Part shown: in pieces, positions 45,778 to 57,196 of the stretch
Position numbering within the stretch: position 1 is the first letter of the stretch
Layout: every line of letters begins with the position of its first letter
DNA from: Erodium maritimum
Lineage: Eukaryota > Streptophyta > Magnoliopsida > Geraniales > Geraniaceae
DNA length: 64,000 nt
Assembly (NCBI GenBank): GCA_963921825.1
Contig: OY997596.1
Span: 37,873,932 to 37,937,931, forward strand
Direction: 5' to 3'
Program-made: the position numbers and the translations under genes
Notes under the pieces: model-generated
Seen by the model: the letters and a program-made list of their open reading frames with translations, nothing else
The model's database searches: none
What the model was told of the DNA's origin: nothing

Positions 45778-47316
45778 TTACTCTAAGACATCTCCCCCAG
45801 TGGCAAGTTCCTTTACCCCAAGCTTCTTGACATAATTCCAATTAGTTTGGATCAGAGAAGATTGCTTGGAGTGGCCTGAGACCCAGAAAAACTTGGAGGA
45901 AGAACGCACACCTCTTTTTCCGGAAACAGAGGAAGTTGCGTGCGGACCACGCAAGCCCGAGTTGTTGCATGGGTCGACTGAATTCTTTGCAATTGGAACG
46001 ACAGATAAGCCCACATAATCAGGAATGATAGAGATAAAGCCTGATCCTAAGAAGGAGTCTTCGTAATCATTGAAACCTTGGTTAGATAAGGGTGAGCGAT
46101 CAAGATCAGGATCCTCATTTGAATTTTGAACGTTCTCATCACGCACAACCGAATCTGTCGTAATCAAACTTGCCGGAGAAACTGGGGAAGTAGGGCTCGC
46201 CGGAGATGACAAAGAGTCCAAAGAACCCGTGGAAACATCCCTTGGACGAGGAGAGTTGGGAAACGGTACAACATCAACATAGATGGGCTCAACCCAGAGG
46301 TACAAAACCAATGAGGCAAGACGAAAAGTCTCATGCCTAGGAACAAAACGATCCTTGCAATGAACTAACACAAAGAAGCTCTCAAAATCCTTACGAAGAA
46401 CCTGAAGGACATACCCTAATCCTTTCCCAATTTGCATAAAATTTTCATAACTCCAACCTTGAATGGGGAGACCTGAGACTGACACCCAGTGAAAAAAACC
46501 AGCATGGGTTAAGAGATCTCCAGTTGATCGAACAATGTCAAATCAAGGAGATAAGACACTCCAATTCTTTTATGCACTAGAAGAAGAAATCATGAACACT
46601 CTGTCCCCGAAGCTTTTAAGCTCGAATTGGTGATGACCAGCAGCAGACATATCCTCCAATAATTGAGCAGATAAAGAGGAAGAGTGCGCTATGCCAATCG
46701 CACTAGAGAGAGCCTTGTCAAGCAAATCAACAACAGGAACTCCTAAGGACGAATAATGTGACCGAGGGGGATCTAAAACATCAGAAACAGAGGGTTTTCT
46801 GGACGATCTAGCTTTGCGTTCATGATCCAACCAGGCCGACACTACCAGAAGCTTTCTTCCTGCGAAGCGTTTGCCGTTTAAAGCGTTGGACATTCGTTTG
46901 CTATCTTCAGGAGAGGCTGAGTGAATGAAGCAAAACGGGCGACCCAACGCAACTGATCTCTTGCTGAGATAGATCCCTTCAACAAAACCATGAGTAGAGA
47001 AGATCCGGTTGAGCCAGGGTTCCTTGGCGAGGGAGGGAAAGTTGCTTACAAAAAGCTTACAAGGATCTTCTTCCTGACCAGAGCGAGACGGAGGAACTGG
47101 AGAAGAGGAACGAGATCGAGTAGCGAAAGGGCCTGCATTTTCCGGTTGTGAGGTTTCAAACTTGTTGATCAGAGAAGCAACATAAGGATTGGGCAAACCA
47201 AAAGGGAAGCCAAGACTGTCGATCTCTCTATTCGCTGAAGTAGAAACTGACATGCCGGAGATGGTGCTCGCGGCCGGCAACCAGTCAAAAGAAACAATAG
47301 AGAGAGACGGAGTCAT
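45778..47316 (-). pseudogene. LINE ORF1 with RRM, split by frame break
   Basis: First open part 47316-46570 (248 codons): an RRM at about residues 85-165 with RNP-like KLFVSNFPSLAKEPWLNRIF and GRPFCFIHSASPEDSKRMSN, then ALNGKRFAGRKLLVVSAWL. After stops near 46,560 and 46,535 the frame resumes at about 46,500 and runs to 45778 with WVSVSGLPIQGWSYENFMQI and GKGLGYVLQV, the second conserved ORF1 region, then a Pro/Ser-rich linker. ORF1 proteins bind the LINE RNA. The break makes this copy non-functional. Confidence 0.85.
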
Positions 47317-47369
47317 GATCTTGTAAAGATTTGAATCTATTTCGCTAGTTCAGGATAAGTTCTATTCTA

Positions 47370-47960
47370 AGTAAATGGTTCACAAACCCTATAAAATTGA
47401 TTTGTAGGTATATCATTCCCACTTTATTTGAAGTCAATTGGCTTGTTTAGGATGTGTTTCATACCAAGAGAATAGTTTTAAAATCATATGAGAATGGTTC
47501 ATGAACCTTATAAGAATGGTTCACGTGCTCCCTAGGACCCCCTAAACCCACCTACGTATATAGGGGCGAGAATGACGACTGTCAAACCTTTTTTTTAGGA
47601 TTTACAAATCATTATTATAGTTTTTTACAAACAATTTTTTAGGATTTACAAACCATTCTTATAGATTTTCAAATCATATTTGGACCCTGTCTAAACCTTT
47701 GTTTGTCGATTTTTTCGTGCTTCAAAATATATTCAACACTAGTCTTGATAGATATCCCTTAGAAAAAAAAGTATTGGCGCTAGAACGAAGCCAAACAAAG
47801 TTAAAATCAAGCGGGAATGATTAAATTAGTGAATTTGTCAAGAAAAAACGACTCTTTTCCAAATGCTGACATGTGACGCGCTGCTATTACAATATTACTG
47901 TTATTAACTAAAACAATGGTGTGTGAGTTGAGGAAAAATCCTGATATCATGCCCTTTTAA
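47370..47960. repeat. Right part of repeat unit interrupted by the LINE
   Basis: Shares ATGGTTCACAAACCCTATAA and TCATTCCCACTTTATTTGAA with 42.7-43.5 kb. From 47,710 on it shares CGTGCTTCAAAATATATTCA and ATTAAATTAGTGAATT with the TIR elements at 6.7 and 29.7 kb. The whole 42.7-47.96 kb stretch is probably another member of that family, broken by a MITE and a LINE. Confidence 0.55.
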
Positions 47961-48351
47961 TCTTAGCTACTCGTTAGCTTCATCCAACGACCCAGATTTA
48001 GTTTGCACATTCGCACCTGAAACCAACCATATACAACTTTTTCTGTTTTTCTTTTGTTGTATGCCCTGTTCTTTTTGAGCTTTTTAATTCGCTATCTATG
48101 TATCAGTTATTTAGCTAATACAATTAATTCTTGCTAAAATGTAGGGATAATATCAATAAGTTACATTTAACAGTACGCGGATATCAAAAAGTTACACTTA
48201 ACTTTCAAAAATCATAAACAAATCCTTAACTTCCAATGAAGATCAAAGTAGTCGACTACATTAGATTTTGGACAAAAAAAAGGGTCACATAAGCACATGA
48301 CCATTATATTTTGAAAATACCAAAAACACCCTTAATTTATTTAAACCCTAA
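47961..48351. other. Unassigned AT-rich spacer
   Basis: No gene. At 48,143 GGGATAATATCAATAAGTTAC looks like one end of a further GGGATAAT-type MITE. Its other end is not found, perhaps lost when the Harbinger-type element inserted at 48,352. Confidence 0.4.
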
Positions 48352-48590
48352 GAGCACATACAACGTGGGGGGCATGAGGCTGGGGCAGGGTTTCGAAGCA
48401 GGGGGTTTGGGGGTCGCGCGTTGTCCGGTGCGCGAAACGCGGACCTCGGACCCCGAACCCGTGCCTCGCCCTCGCCCTCTCGCATGTTGACGCGTGTCCC
48501 GTATAAGACAAAAAAAATACAGTTGGAGCTCCAACGGTCGACAACAACTCTTTAAAAAAAATTTAATAGAAATTAAATATAAAAAAACAC

Positions 48591-48600
48591 TATAAATACC
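48591..48600 (+). promoter_or_regulatory. TATA box of Harbinger ORF1-like gene
   Basis: TATAAATACC sits 94 bases before the ATG at 48694. The leader between is pyrimidine-rich. This matches the arrangement at 8,583, where another Harbinger gene starts. Confidence 0.6.
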
Positions 48601-48693
48601 CCACCCTCATTCATCCAATCCACACCATTTCTTTCTACATTCTCTCAATTCTCACTCCCAAATCTATTTTCTCTCTACTAAATTCGAGCAAAA

Positions 48694-49952
48694 ATGTCTG
48701 ACGATGATTTCAGTCAACCGCCGAGCCCATTGGAGCAACAAGAACGCGTCGAAAGAACTCAATACGACTAACGAGATCAACACCAATCTAGCAGGGAGCT
48801 ACCAACAGATGTTGCAAATATGTTTCAGCTCTGAAGCGTTCAACCAATTCATGCAAGCCGGTGGTTGGAACCAAGGTTTTTTTGTTAATTAATTTTCATC
48901 CAACTAATTTTTTTAGTTTGATTACAAATGCATTTAATTTAATTTCATTAATATCATTTTTTTTATTATGAATACAAATACATTTAATTTCAGTAATTTA
49001 TTTTTTTTGAATTATGTATGCTAATCAAACTTTTCAACCTAGGTCCAATGGGACAACCGCCCAATCCAACGACCAACGTTCAATTCCGACCACCAACGTT
49101 CAACCCGTTTAATATGGGCCGAACTTTTGTGGCTTCCTTGGCAATCTGGAGTTCAACCAACAACATGTCGGTGGCGTCAGCGGAACCCGGTTGTCGTCTC
49201 ATTCATCTTCTGTTGGCCCGAGGGCCACACAGATCGTAGAAAAGCGAACAAAATGGGTATCGTAAATCGACAAGGTCCTCATATCCGCCTGGCAGCGCAC
49301 ATCCAAAGACTCCATCAAGGGAACCTCCCAAGATGCTAGCACGTTCTGGGGCATTATCACCAAGAGATTTGTCAAAGCTGGGAAACTCAACCCCCAAGAC
49401 TAGATGTGGCAAGCCGTCAAAAGCCATTGGAACAAAAGTGCGCCAAGAGTACGAAGGTACAACACACTACTGAGGAAGGAGAGGGCCGAAAAAGATCATA
49501 GCAGGTGGAACGAAGAGCGGTTCAAGCAGCGGGCGATGGAAATCTATCGACTCACCGCACCTAAGGACAAACCGAAGACGTTCAACCTACACCATTGGGT
49601 CGAGCCGTTGGAAAACGATGAGAAGTTCTGGGCAGAGGAAGGAATGGTCGACCGTGTACGGCGACGGTTGGACGAGGCCGGGAGTTATAGCACAACCCCA
49701 CCCACTTTACTTCCTACCGAAGATGACAATGCTACACATCTCGGTGATGACTCCCAACCGACCGAAGACCCAAGTTTCCCAATTGGGCGAATTTCCCCAA
49801 TGCCTCCAAGTTCCCCAATTGGCCCAAGTGCACATATTCCACTCTGCAAGAAAAAGAACGTCCAATTGGCAACAAGGCCGCGAAGAGGAAGGAGAAGGTG
49901 TCGTAGACAAAGAAAGTGTCATCGCCTCTATGTACAACGCAAGGTGCACTGA
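48694..49952 (+). pseudogene. Harbinger ORF1-like (Myb/NAM-associated type) pseudogene
   Basis: Starts MSDDDFSQPPSP at 48694, with a stop at 48,769. After a likely intron (about 48,877-49,042, ending AACCTAG) the coding signal resumes across frames: VLISAWQRTSKDSIKGTSQD followed by STFWGIITKRF (about 49,280-49,365), the trihelix/Myb-like core, then the open stretch 49404-49952 with RRYNTLLRKERAEKDHSRWN, PKTFNLHHWVEPLENDEKFW and a basic region. Plant genomes hold many such proteins, often labelled NAM-associated or glutathione S-transferase T3-like. In Harbinger elements ORF1 binds DNA and brings the transposase to it. Stops and frameshifts indicate decay. Confidence 0.7.
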
Positions 49953-50021
49953 GGCCAAGAAGGTGTACGACCTCGACAAGAAAATCCTTCAATACGACCT
50001 CAAAATTGATGAACTGGATGC

Positions 50022-50073
50022 CCACACATGCACTGCACATGTCAACGACCGGGTCAACTTTTGGTCAATGACA
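50022..50073 (-). repeat. Truncated 3' LTR and polypurine tract of the gypsy element
   Basis: On - GGTGGGGGAGGA (50085-50074) is the polypurine tract, followed by TGTCATTGACC, the LTR start. Similarity to the 5' LTR (62444 downward) ends at about 50,022, at GCATGTGTGGG. The rest of this LTR was lost. Confidence 0.8.
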
Positions 50074-51416
50074 TCCTCCCCCACCAAAGCGAGCAATCGC
50101 CCCGATGTTCGGCTGCCCCTCGCTCCATGCTCGGTCGCCTTTCTCTTTGTGGTTGTCTTCCTCCATGACAAAACCCGCATTGGTGTTACCCAACGGGTTG
50201 TGACCCCACAAGTCTTCGCCCAAGGCACTTGTTTGAGTGCTTGTAAACTCTGCTTTGCGACTCAAAGCATTCGCCACAACATTCTTCCTACCGGGTTTGT
50301 ACTCCAAGGTGTAGTCAAACTCAGCTAGAAAATCTTGCCACCTTGCTTGCTTTGGAGAAAGCTTCTTTTGGGTTTGGAAGAAACTCACAACAACATTGTC
50401 AGTAATAACTTTAAATATACTGCCAAGTAAATAATGTCTCCATACTCGTGAGCAATGCACAATGGTCGTCATCTCCTTCTTGTGCACCGTATAGCTCTTC
50501 TCCGCATCATTGAGCTTTCGACTCTCAAATACAACAGTCAATTTTGAGCTAAGGCCCCGCCAAGTGCAAAGTCACTTGCATCTGTTTGGATCGTCCATGT
50601 CTTCGAAAAATCTGGTAAAATTAGCACGGGTTCCTTCATAACGACTTGCTTCAAGGAACAAAAAGCTTTATTGACCTTCTCGCTCAATTCCCATGGACGA
50701 TCTATCTTCAAAAGATTCGTCAAAGCGGCTGCAATCTTGGAGTAATCTGGAATAAACCGCCTATAGTAGTTGGCAAGTCCGAGAAAAGATCGCAACTCCG
50801 TCACCTTGGTTGGCGGCTGCCACTCTTGGATAACCCTTACTTTGGCTTCATCCATCTTGACCCACCCTCTACCAAGAATATGCCCAAGGAACACCACTTC
50901 CCCTTGGGAAAAAGAACATTTCTCTTCCTTCACGAAGAGCTCATGTTCTCGCAACGCCTCAAACACTTGTCTCAAGTGATCCACATGCTCGGTCAAAGAC
51001 CGGCTATATATAAGGATATCATCCAAATAAACCACCACAAAACGATCCAAGAAGGGTGGTAATACCTTGTTCATGAGCGTGCAAAAGGTGGCTGGCGCAT
51101 TTGTCAACCCGAATGGCATCATGAGAAACTCATACGATCCATACCACGTCACACAAGCGGTCTTGGACTCATCCCCCTCCGCAATCCAAACTTTCCAATA
51201 CCTCGACCGCAAGTCCAACTTTGAGTAGAAGAGAGAACCCCCTAAAAGATCAAATAAATCAGCCGGTAAAGGAATTAGATACTTATTCTTTGCCGTTAAT
51301 ATATTGAGCGCTCGGTAGTCAATGCACATCCTCATCGATCCATCATGCTTCTTCTGGAATAGGACTGGTGCACCATATGGAGCTTTGGACGGTTGGATGA
51401 ATCCCGCCTCCAACAA
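50065..51416 (-). pseudogene. Gypsy reverse transcriptase and RNase H
   Basis: 51416-50538 is open for 292 codons: [53 protein letters not shown], the catalytic box [12 protein letters not shown] (about 51,040-51,005), [18 protein letters not shown] and [20 protein letters not shown]. RNase H begins [18 protein letters not shown] with its Asp. A stop follows at 50538, then the frame continues in 50541-50065 with YTVHKKEMTTIVHCSRVWRH, ARWQDFLAEFDYTLEYKPGR and NALSRKAEF. Instead of integrase, about 60 unrelated codons lead into the polypurine tract. The YLDD box is intact, but the upstream frameshift near 51,420 cuts it off from protease. Confidence 0.95.
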
Positions 51417-52177
51417 CTCCCCAATTGCTTCCTCAACTCTTCCAACTCTGGTGGGCTCATCCTATATGGAACACCTGCTGATGGTTTCGATTTGGGCAGC
51501 AACTCGATAGCATGATCAACATCACGCCTTAGTGGTAGCTTCTTGGGATATTCACTAGGCATCACATCCTTGAATTCGTCCAAAAGCTCCCCCACCACAT
51601 CCGGGACAACTTCTTTCCCGTTTTTCCCTTCATCACCCCTTAGTACCGCAAGAAAGGTAGGAGAAGAATGCTTTAAACCATTATTAACTTTAATAGTAGA
51701 AAGCATTTTACCTCTTGCAAGTTTCCTCTCGAGTGGGACCATGCATGGCGTCCCCTCCAAGATCCACATGATGTCGATGTGAGGGATGAGTACACTTTGT
51801 ATGCGATCGAGAAAATATCAACCCATGGCAAAGTCATAGTCATCAAGCTCCATCACGAACACGTCCTCGACCCCGCTCCAAGTTCCAATCTTCAATTGGA
51901 CACCTCGAGCTAGTCCCTCCACAGGGGTTGCCTCTTTGTTCACGGCCGAACTCACTTTAAGCACCTTGAGACCAATCTTCTTGGCCACCTCAATACTCAT
52001 GAAAAGATCCGAAGCACCTGTATCAACCAAGGCCTTCATCGGTCTCCCATTGACTTTGGTCTCCACATACATGGAGCCTTTTTTCTTCCGCCCATCCTTC
52101 GCCTTTACAACACTTGAGAGCTTTAAGGAACTCAACATTGTCTCTTGTGATTCCGGCACGGTCTTCATATCTTTCAA
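51332..52177 (-). pseudogene. Gypsy protease and RT N-terminus
   Basis: 52177-51818 contains the aspartic protease motif ALVDTGASDLFMS with PMK before it, in a 119-codon frame that stops at 51818. The next frame 51769-51332 carries GELLDEFKDVMPSEYPKKLP and [15 protein letters not shown], the linker into RT. A frameshift there separates it from the RT frame. The protease would release gag and pol proteins in the virus-like particle. Confidence 0.88.
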
Positions 52178-52219
52178 GCTAGTCTTGTTCGGACAATCTC
52201 ACATCATATGTGAGCCTTT

Positions 52220-53300
52220 TCAAGTATAACAAGTCAAGACTCTTTGAAAAGCTTTAGAGTTACCCGGTTTGGATGGCTTCTCGCCATTGAACTTGGGCTT
52301 CTCCGCAGGAACATCCCTTCGCCTCTCTTCCTTATGATGCGATCTCCCATTCTTTGCACCCCCATCCGTTGGCTTGTCCCTCCTTGAGTAAAAAACTAAG
52401 GACTCGGCCACCCTAATGGCTTCATTAAGAGTTCTCATGTTGGCTCTCCGCAACTTGGCTTGCGCCTAAGATGCCAACATGTCCTTAAACTGGAAGAGTG
52501 CATCCTTCCCTCCAAAGCCCGGAATCTCCATCATAATTTCCTGAAAAATCCACCACATACTCCGTGATGGTACACTTCTGAGTCAGGCGACGAAGCATCC
52601 CTCTCGCCCCGTCCTCAGCATTTTTAGGCCGGAATTGTGCTAAGAACTCTTCCTTGAACTCAAGCCAAGAGTCAATGCTTTCCTCTTCATCTTCAGCCTC
52701 TTGACATCTTCTACGCCACCAAAGACTTGCAGTGTCAATAAGATAATTGCAAATATTATTTAACTTACTTGCATCGTCTCGGACGCCCACAACTTGAAAG
52801 TAATTCTCTATGCTCCATAGAAAGTTGTCCACAATCTTTGCCGAACGAACCCCCACATAAGTCTTTGGCTTAGGAATCTCGATCCTAGGAGCGCCCCCGC
52901 CTCCACCAGCCAAAGCTTTCTTGCATATTGCCAGTTCATCCTACAAAGCAGTCGCAACTACTTCCAACTCCTCTACCTTCTTATTATAAGGCTCAAGGAC
53001 GGCATCCACAACTGCAATATTGTCCTTCACAATGGATTCATCACGTTTAGCCATTGTGATGAACTCCCCTTTCACCCACGCATACCGAACTTCCCCCATT
53101 TGCATATACTCCTCCAAAAGAGTAAGGCGATCCTCCACAGAAATAGATGAGGAAGAATCAATATCACGAAGTACGGGTTCTTTGGACTTATTTATCTTTC
53201 TCGTGTTCACATTGGACATGTCACGTCTGGTAGCCTCCACCTCAATTGCAATCTCTTGATCAACCATTGCTTGTTGTTTGAACCGGAGCTCTGATACCAC
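52220..53300 (-). pseudogene. Gypsy gag
   Basis: A first frame 53300-52941 has a charged helical N-terminus (MVDQEIAIEVEATRRDMSNV). A TAG at about 52,940 (Gln site) precedes GGGGGAPRIEIPKPKTYVGV, IVDNFLWSIENYFQVVGVRD and SLWWRRRCQEAEDEEESIDS, ending the frame at 52485 after a shift. The nucleocapsid part is at 52453-52220, where the zinc knuckle (CYT...KGSHMM.DCP) has stops at two positions. Capsid-forming protein, broken in at least three places. Confidence 0.9.
53288..53299 (-). other. Gypsy primer-binding site (tRNA-iMet type)
   Basis: Reads TGGTATCAGAGC on -, two bases after the LTR end (53302). Same primer type as the Copia and TRIM elements here. Confidence 0.9.
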
Positions 53301-53301
53301 T

Positions 53302-53845
53302 TGTCACGGGACCAAATTTCAACCCTTTGATCCGTGCGGCTCACAACCTTGCACAAGACTCCTTCTTGAGCTTTGCCAGCGTTGTGATCAGTCTAGAACG
53401 TTGCGGAAGCGAATTGATATCAAGCTACAAACAAAACCAACAAGAAATGTAGAAGAAAGAGAATTGGTGCTCAAGAGGTGAGCATCTTTCAGCCTTGTAT
53501 TGATGACAAAATGAGAGAAAAAGTAAGTGATTACAAAGGGAAATGAACCCCCTATATATATATATATTAATCCAAGGATGCTAAAAATAGCACTTGGTTA
53601 CAAGAAAGAAGGAGAATCAAATTCAAAATGTTTGAATTTGAATTCAAATTCAAAATGCTATGACTTCTTCTTGGTCAAGGGAGGGAATCGTCCCTCCTTT
53701 ATCTCCTCCTTGTCCCAACGCAAACTTGGCCCTTGCTTCCTCCTTTCATGCTCCATGTCCAAGCCAACATGGCATGCACACACCTTGACCATGTCAAGCC
53801 TTCCTCTTGGACCTTGACCATGTCAAACCTTCCTCTTGGGCCTTG
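53302..53845 (-). repeat. Gypsy 5' LTR, segment downstream of the Copia insertion
   Basis: Begins on + TGTCACGGGACC and runs to the Copia target duplication CCTTG (53841-53845). Its other segment is 62308-62444. The joined length is about 676 bp. It contains a partial internal repeat CCTTGACCATGTCAARCCTTC. Confidence 0.85.
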
Positions 53846-55533
53846 TGTTGGGTCTCGAGGTAGGGTTGGAGATGAACCAACTCGCAGCGGAAAATCAATG
53901 AAAACCAAGAGACAATTAGAACCATGAAACAACTAACAAAGAATGGATTAACAAGAGAAAAATTCAGCACTAGTTCTTACCAAAACAAGAACACCGGTTA
54001 ACGAATGATTGGCTTGAGTCTCCAAGACGCCTACGTATCCACATGGGAATCAAAGCCACGTAGTTCTTCTCTTTGAGGACTCAAGAACACAAACATGGAG
54101 GTGGAAACTAGCCAAACCCGAAATGGCCATGGAAGAGGGAGAGAAAATGTGTTTCCTATTCTTGTCTTGTATTTGTTATGTTGAAAAAAGATGACTTAAA
54201 CATAACAAAACCCATACTTGTCCAACTAAAGGCATGGGACAAGTATGGTGTCAAGTAAGGTGTGAATAGGACAAAGTATGGCAAGACAAGATTGGGTTAG
54301 GTGGTGAATCACCAACACCTTAATCCTTGTCTTGCTTACTTAGTACTAATTAATCAAGACTTGATTAATTAGTTCCATGGGCCTTGGTTGCATGGGCCTT
54401 TCATGGGCCTCTTGGAACATGGCCCGTGACCATTTCCAACGAGGTCCCGTGATTCGCTCATCGCCTCCATGCCTTCCATACCGGAAATGTCCAACATTAT
54501 CCGACGCGATCAATCCCAAGACTCCAAGCCTTGTCTCGATCCGTAAAGTCCTATTCACTTACGGGCACATGACCCAAAACCCAGTTTTGGTCATGTCCCG
54601 AGACAACTCCCTTTTGGCCATTCTCCATAAATGTGTCAATGAGTTTCATCCTCCGGTGTGACCCTTAGGTTTATGCATGTCAATAGATCAACGTAAAATC
54701 CCATTTTACTTGATCCTATTTAAGTGGCAACTAACGAGACTTTAGTATTGCCTGACACTACATAACGAATCGACCCTGTCGATTCTAACCTTTCCGTCGT
54801 CCCTGTCATTATCCTTTTATCTCCGATATCCTGATTGAGATAAGGCATAGAGCCGTCATCCTTATTATTCTCAATCACCGTTCCTTGATATGTGAGATGA
54901 CTGAAGATATGATACCCAGTATCATGTGCATGGCCATGCTATTCTTCCAGTCACTCTCGATCAAGTGGCCGAGAACCGATATCTTTCCCATACCTTAGTA
55001 TGAGGGATAAATCCCTTAGCCGTCTTTCGTGTCACTCATGTAGCCCGTCCCCAAGCCAATCCTGGCCGTTATGGAAGCCCTGTTACGGACAACGTTAGGC
55101 TCAGGTCAAACTAGGTTGTTGACTACATAGCGATCACAAAGACTCCTTGGTCTAAGGATACATGACAAGCTACAACACTGAATATGTTCATGACTTAATC
55201 TATGGCACATATTCAGGGCGGGTCGTCCAATATCATGTCCCACATGATATCTATGATCAGACTCCGGAATCTCATTCCAATGACTAACAGAACGTAAGCC
55301 ATAAAGAGCCATCTTTCATACTAGTCGCTTCTAGTGAAGCTTTGTTGACTAGGGACCCATCGAGTGTGATCTATCTCGATCTATGGTTCTATTCGCATGG
55401 TGGGCATAGATCAGAGCACACATCGATATATTACTCCAACACATAAGTAATATAAAGCCGCTTTAATTTTATTGCTAACGATGATATATACATTTGGACA
55501 TTTAGGATTGAACTACGGGCACTAAGACTAACA
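53846..55533 (-). repeat. Copia 3' LTR (1,688 bp)
   Basis: On + starts TGTTGGGTCTCGAGG and ends AAGACTAACA. Same length as the other LTR and no difference found in any segment compared. The ORFs inside (54346-54558 -, 54377-54661 +, 55106-55312 -) recur unchanged in the other LTR and have no known product. Confidence 0.97.
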
Positions 55534-55544
55534 ATCTCCCACTT
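55534..55544 (-). other. Copia polypurine tract
   Basis: On - AAGTGGGAGAT directly precedes the 3' LTR (TGTTAGTCTTAG). It primes plus-strand DNA synthesis in such elements. Confidence 0.85.
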
Positions 55545-55684
55545 GCCCTAGTTCCAATCTAAACTCCAATATGTCCCCATCGACTTTACATGTCTAACAT
55601 GTTCAGGCAGTGACACTGCCTTAGTCAAAGGGTTGGCTATGTTATCATCTGTTGCAATATCGGTTATCTTCACTTCACCTCAGT

Positions 55685-55900
55685 TCAGTATTTATCTGAT
55701 GAGGTGGATACGCCGCAGTACATGTTTGGATTTGTTATGAGATCTAGGCTTTTAGCTTGCGCAATGGCCCTTGTGTTGTCGCAAAATGGATTCACCGGGC
55801 TGGATGGGTTTTTAATTACACCCAGCCCTGCCATGAATTTCCAAATCCACATAGCCTCCTTAGCTGCCTCTGCAGCATCCATGTACTTGGCCTCTGTCGT
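55685..55900 (-). pseudogene. Copia RNase H C-terminal fragment
   Basis: On - MDAAEAAKEAMWIWKFMAGL and CDNTRAIAQAKS match the end of Copia RNase H (AEYMA...EAxWL and CDNxxAI blocks). The frame breaks at both ends, and the region between this and RT (55,900-56,120) is not recognisable as RNase H. Confidence 0.88.
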
Positions 55901-56120
55901 AGATTCGGCAATGATATCTTGCTTTACGCTGTCCCAGCTAAAGCTCTGCCATTCAGCGTAAACACATATCCTGATTGACTTCTAAAGTCATCTGGATTTG
56001 TCTTGGAAAACTAGCGTCTACTCATCCTTCGACGACTAGTTCAGCATCATCTTTCCCCCGGGTTAGAATGATGTCTACTGGTACAACATAAGGCTTACGA
56101 GACGTCTGGTCTCATACATG

Positions 56121-56955
56121 TCATGGCATATATGATCGATCCTGCCCCCAGGCGCATAGGATTCTCATCATCCTTTTCAGCTCATCAGGTGTCTTAGGAC
56201 ACTGAGTCTTGCTGAGATGAATGCCATGACTAGTGGGTAAGAGTCCTTTCTTTGAATCGAGCATTGAGAACCTACTCAATGCCTTGTTCACATAGGTTCC
56301 CTGACTTAAATCCAAGACCCTCTTGGTGCGATCTCTACATATCTTAATCCTTAAGATATGAGAAGCATCGCCTAAGTCCTTTATTGAAAAACACTTCCTC
56401 AACCAAGCTTTAGTCTCGTGCAAGGTTGGGATGTCGTTTTCAATGAGAACCAGAAAGGTAATATTGCTCCCACTAGCCTTCTTATAAACGCAAGATTCAT
56501 CCTCGTTCTTGATTAAGCCAAATCCAATTACAGCTTCATCAAAACGAAGGATCCAACTCCGAGAAGTTCGTTTCAATCCATAAATGGATTTCAACAACTT
56601 ATAAATCTTTCCTTTATTCTTCGGATCGTCAAAACCTTTGGGCCGAGACATACAAACGTACTCAGTCAAATTTCCATTTAGGAAAGCGGTTTTGACATCC
56701 ACTTGCCATATCTCGTAATTATGATACGCAGTTATGTCAAGAAGAATTTGGATCGATTTTGACCATAGCCACTAAGGAGAAGGTTTCCTCATAGTCAATC
56801 CATTGGATCTGCCTATAACCTTTCGCCACCAGTTGAGCTTTATAGGTCAGAGGGTTGCCGTCCATGTCCATCTTCACCTTGAAGATCCATTTGCATCCTA
56901 TGGTCCTCACACCATTGATGGGATCAACCGGTTCCCAGACTCGGTTGTCCGACAT
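56121..56955 (-). pseudogene. Copia reverse transcriptase lacking its catalytic box
   Basis: 56955-56737 carries WEPVDPINGVRTIGCKWIFK and YKAQLVAKGYRQIQWIDYEE. After a frameshift, 56702-56121 carries MDVKTAFLNGNLTEYVCMSR, PKGFDDPKNKGKIYKLLKSI, LKRTSRSWILRFDEAV, then FLVLIENDIPTLHETKAWLR. In the family the YVDD catalytic box lies between FLVL and NDIP. Here those ~8-10 codons are missing (around 56,440). The enzyme would be inactive even with the frame repaired. Confidence 0.93.
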
Positions 56956-57196
56956 GGATTACATTTCCTCCCTCATGGCTCCCAGCCATAACTCGGAGTT
57001 GGGCCCATCCACGACTTCCTGAAAGGTGGCTGGATCATCGTGATCCACCATGACTTCATTGTCACCTCTGGATACCATATCTTGGAGGTGGAAGATTGAT
57101 CCTTTCAAATCGCCTTGGACCTTCCGGAATTGTAACAGGAATTGGTTCTTACTCTACGACAGTCTCTGGCTCCTTTCTACTGGGTTGCCAATTGGT

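Larger units (their letters stand above)
43535..47345 (-). mobile_element. L1-type LINE, internally deleted
   Basis: On - the order is ORF1 with RRM (47.3-45.8 kb), ORF2 endonuclease start (45.64 kb), then directly the C-terminal half of reverse transcriptase and a zf-RVT domain (45.3-43.9 kb), and an A-rich 3' end (T run at 43,532-43,542 on +). About 60 bp on each side (43,474-43,530 and 47,371-47,430) are similar direct copies containing ATGGTTCACAAACCCTATAA. They could be a long target duplication or neighbouring units of the surrounding repeat. Several stops and frameshifts make it immobile. Confidence 0.88.
48352..50021. mobile_element. Harbinger-type element, right end lost
   Basis: Begins GAGCACATACAACGTGG directly after TAA, the 3-bp target type of PIF/Harbinger elements. 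A GC-rich leader, TATA box and ORF1-like gene follow. At about 50,021 it meets the truncated gypsy 3' LTR, and no right terminal repeat is seen. Confidence 0.6.
50022..53845 (-). mobile_element. Ty3/gypsy retrotransposon lacking integrase (main part)
   Basis: On -: LTR end at 53302, primer-binding site, gag, protease, RT, RNase H, polypurine tract and a 3' LTR cut to about 52 bp (50073-50022). No integrase or chromodomain lies between RNase H and the polypurine tract. The 5' LTR continues beyond the Copia insertion to 62444 (544 + 132 = 676 bp). Beyond that LTR another copy of the same internal 3' region is found (62445-62657), so two units share one LTR. Frameshifts and stops occur in gag, protease and RT. 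Confidence 0.9.

Noticed and set aside
45402-45830. 142-codon + strand ORF
   Set aside because: It is antisense to LINE ORF1/ORF2 and has no independent motif.
49618-50328. 236-codon + strand ORF
   Set aside because: It crosses the Harbinger-gypsy junction and reads the gypsy internal region antisense.
50646-51062. 138-codon + strand ORF
   Set aside because: It is an antisense shadow of the gypsy RT.
54377-54661. 94-codon ORF found identically again at 61151-61435
   Set aside because: It lies in both LTRs of the Copia element and, altered, in the old solo LTR. It has no splice or protein evidence.
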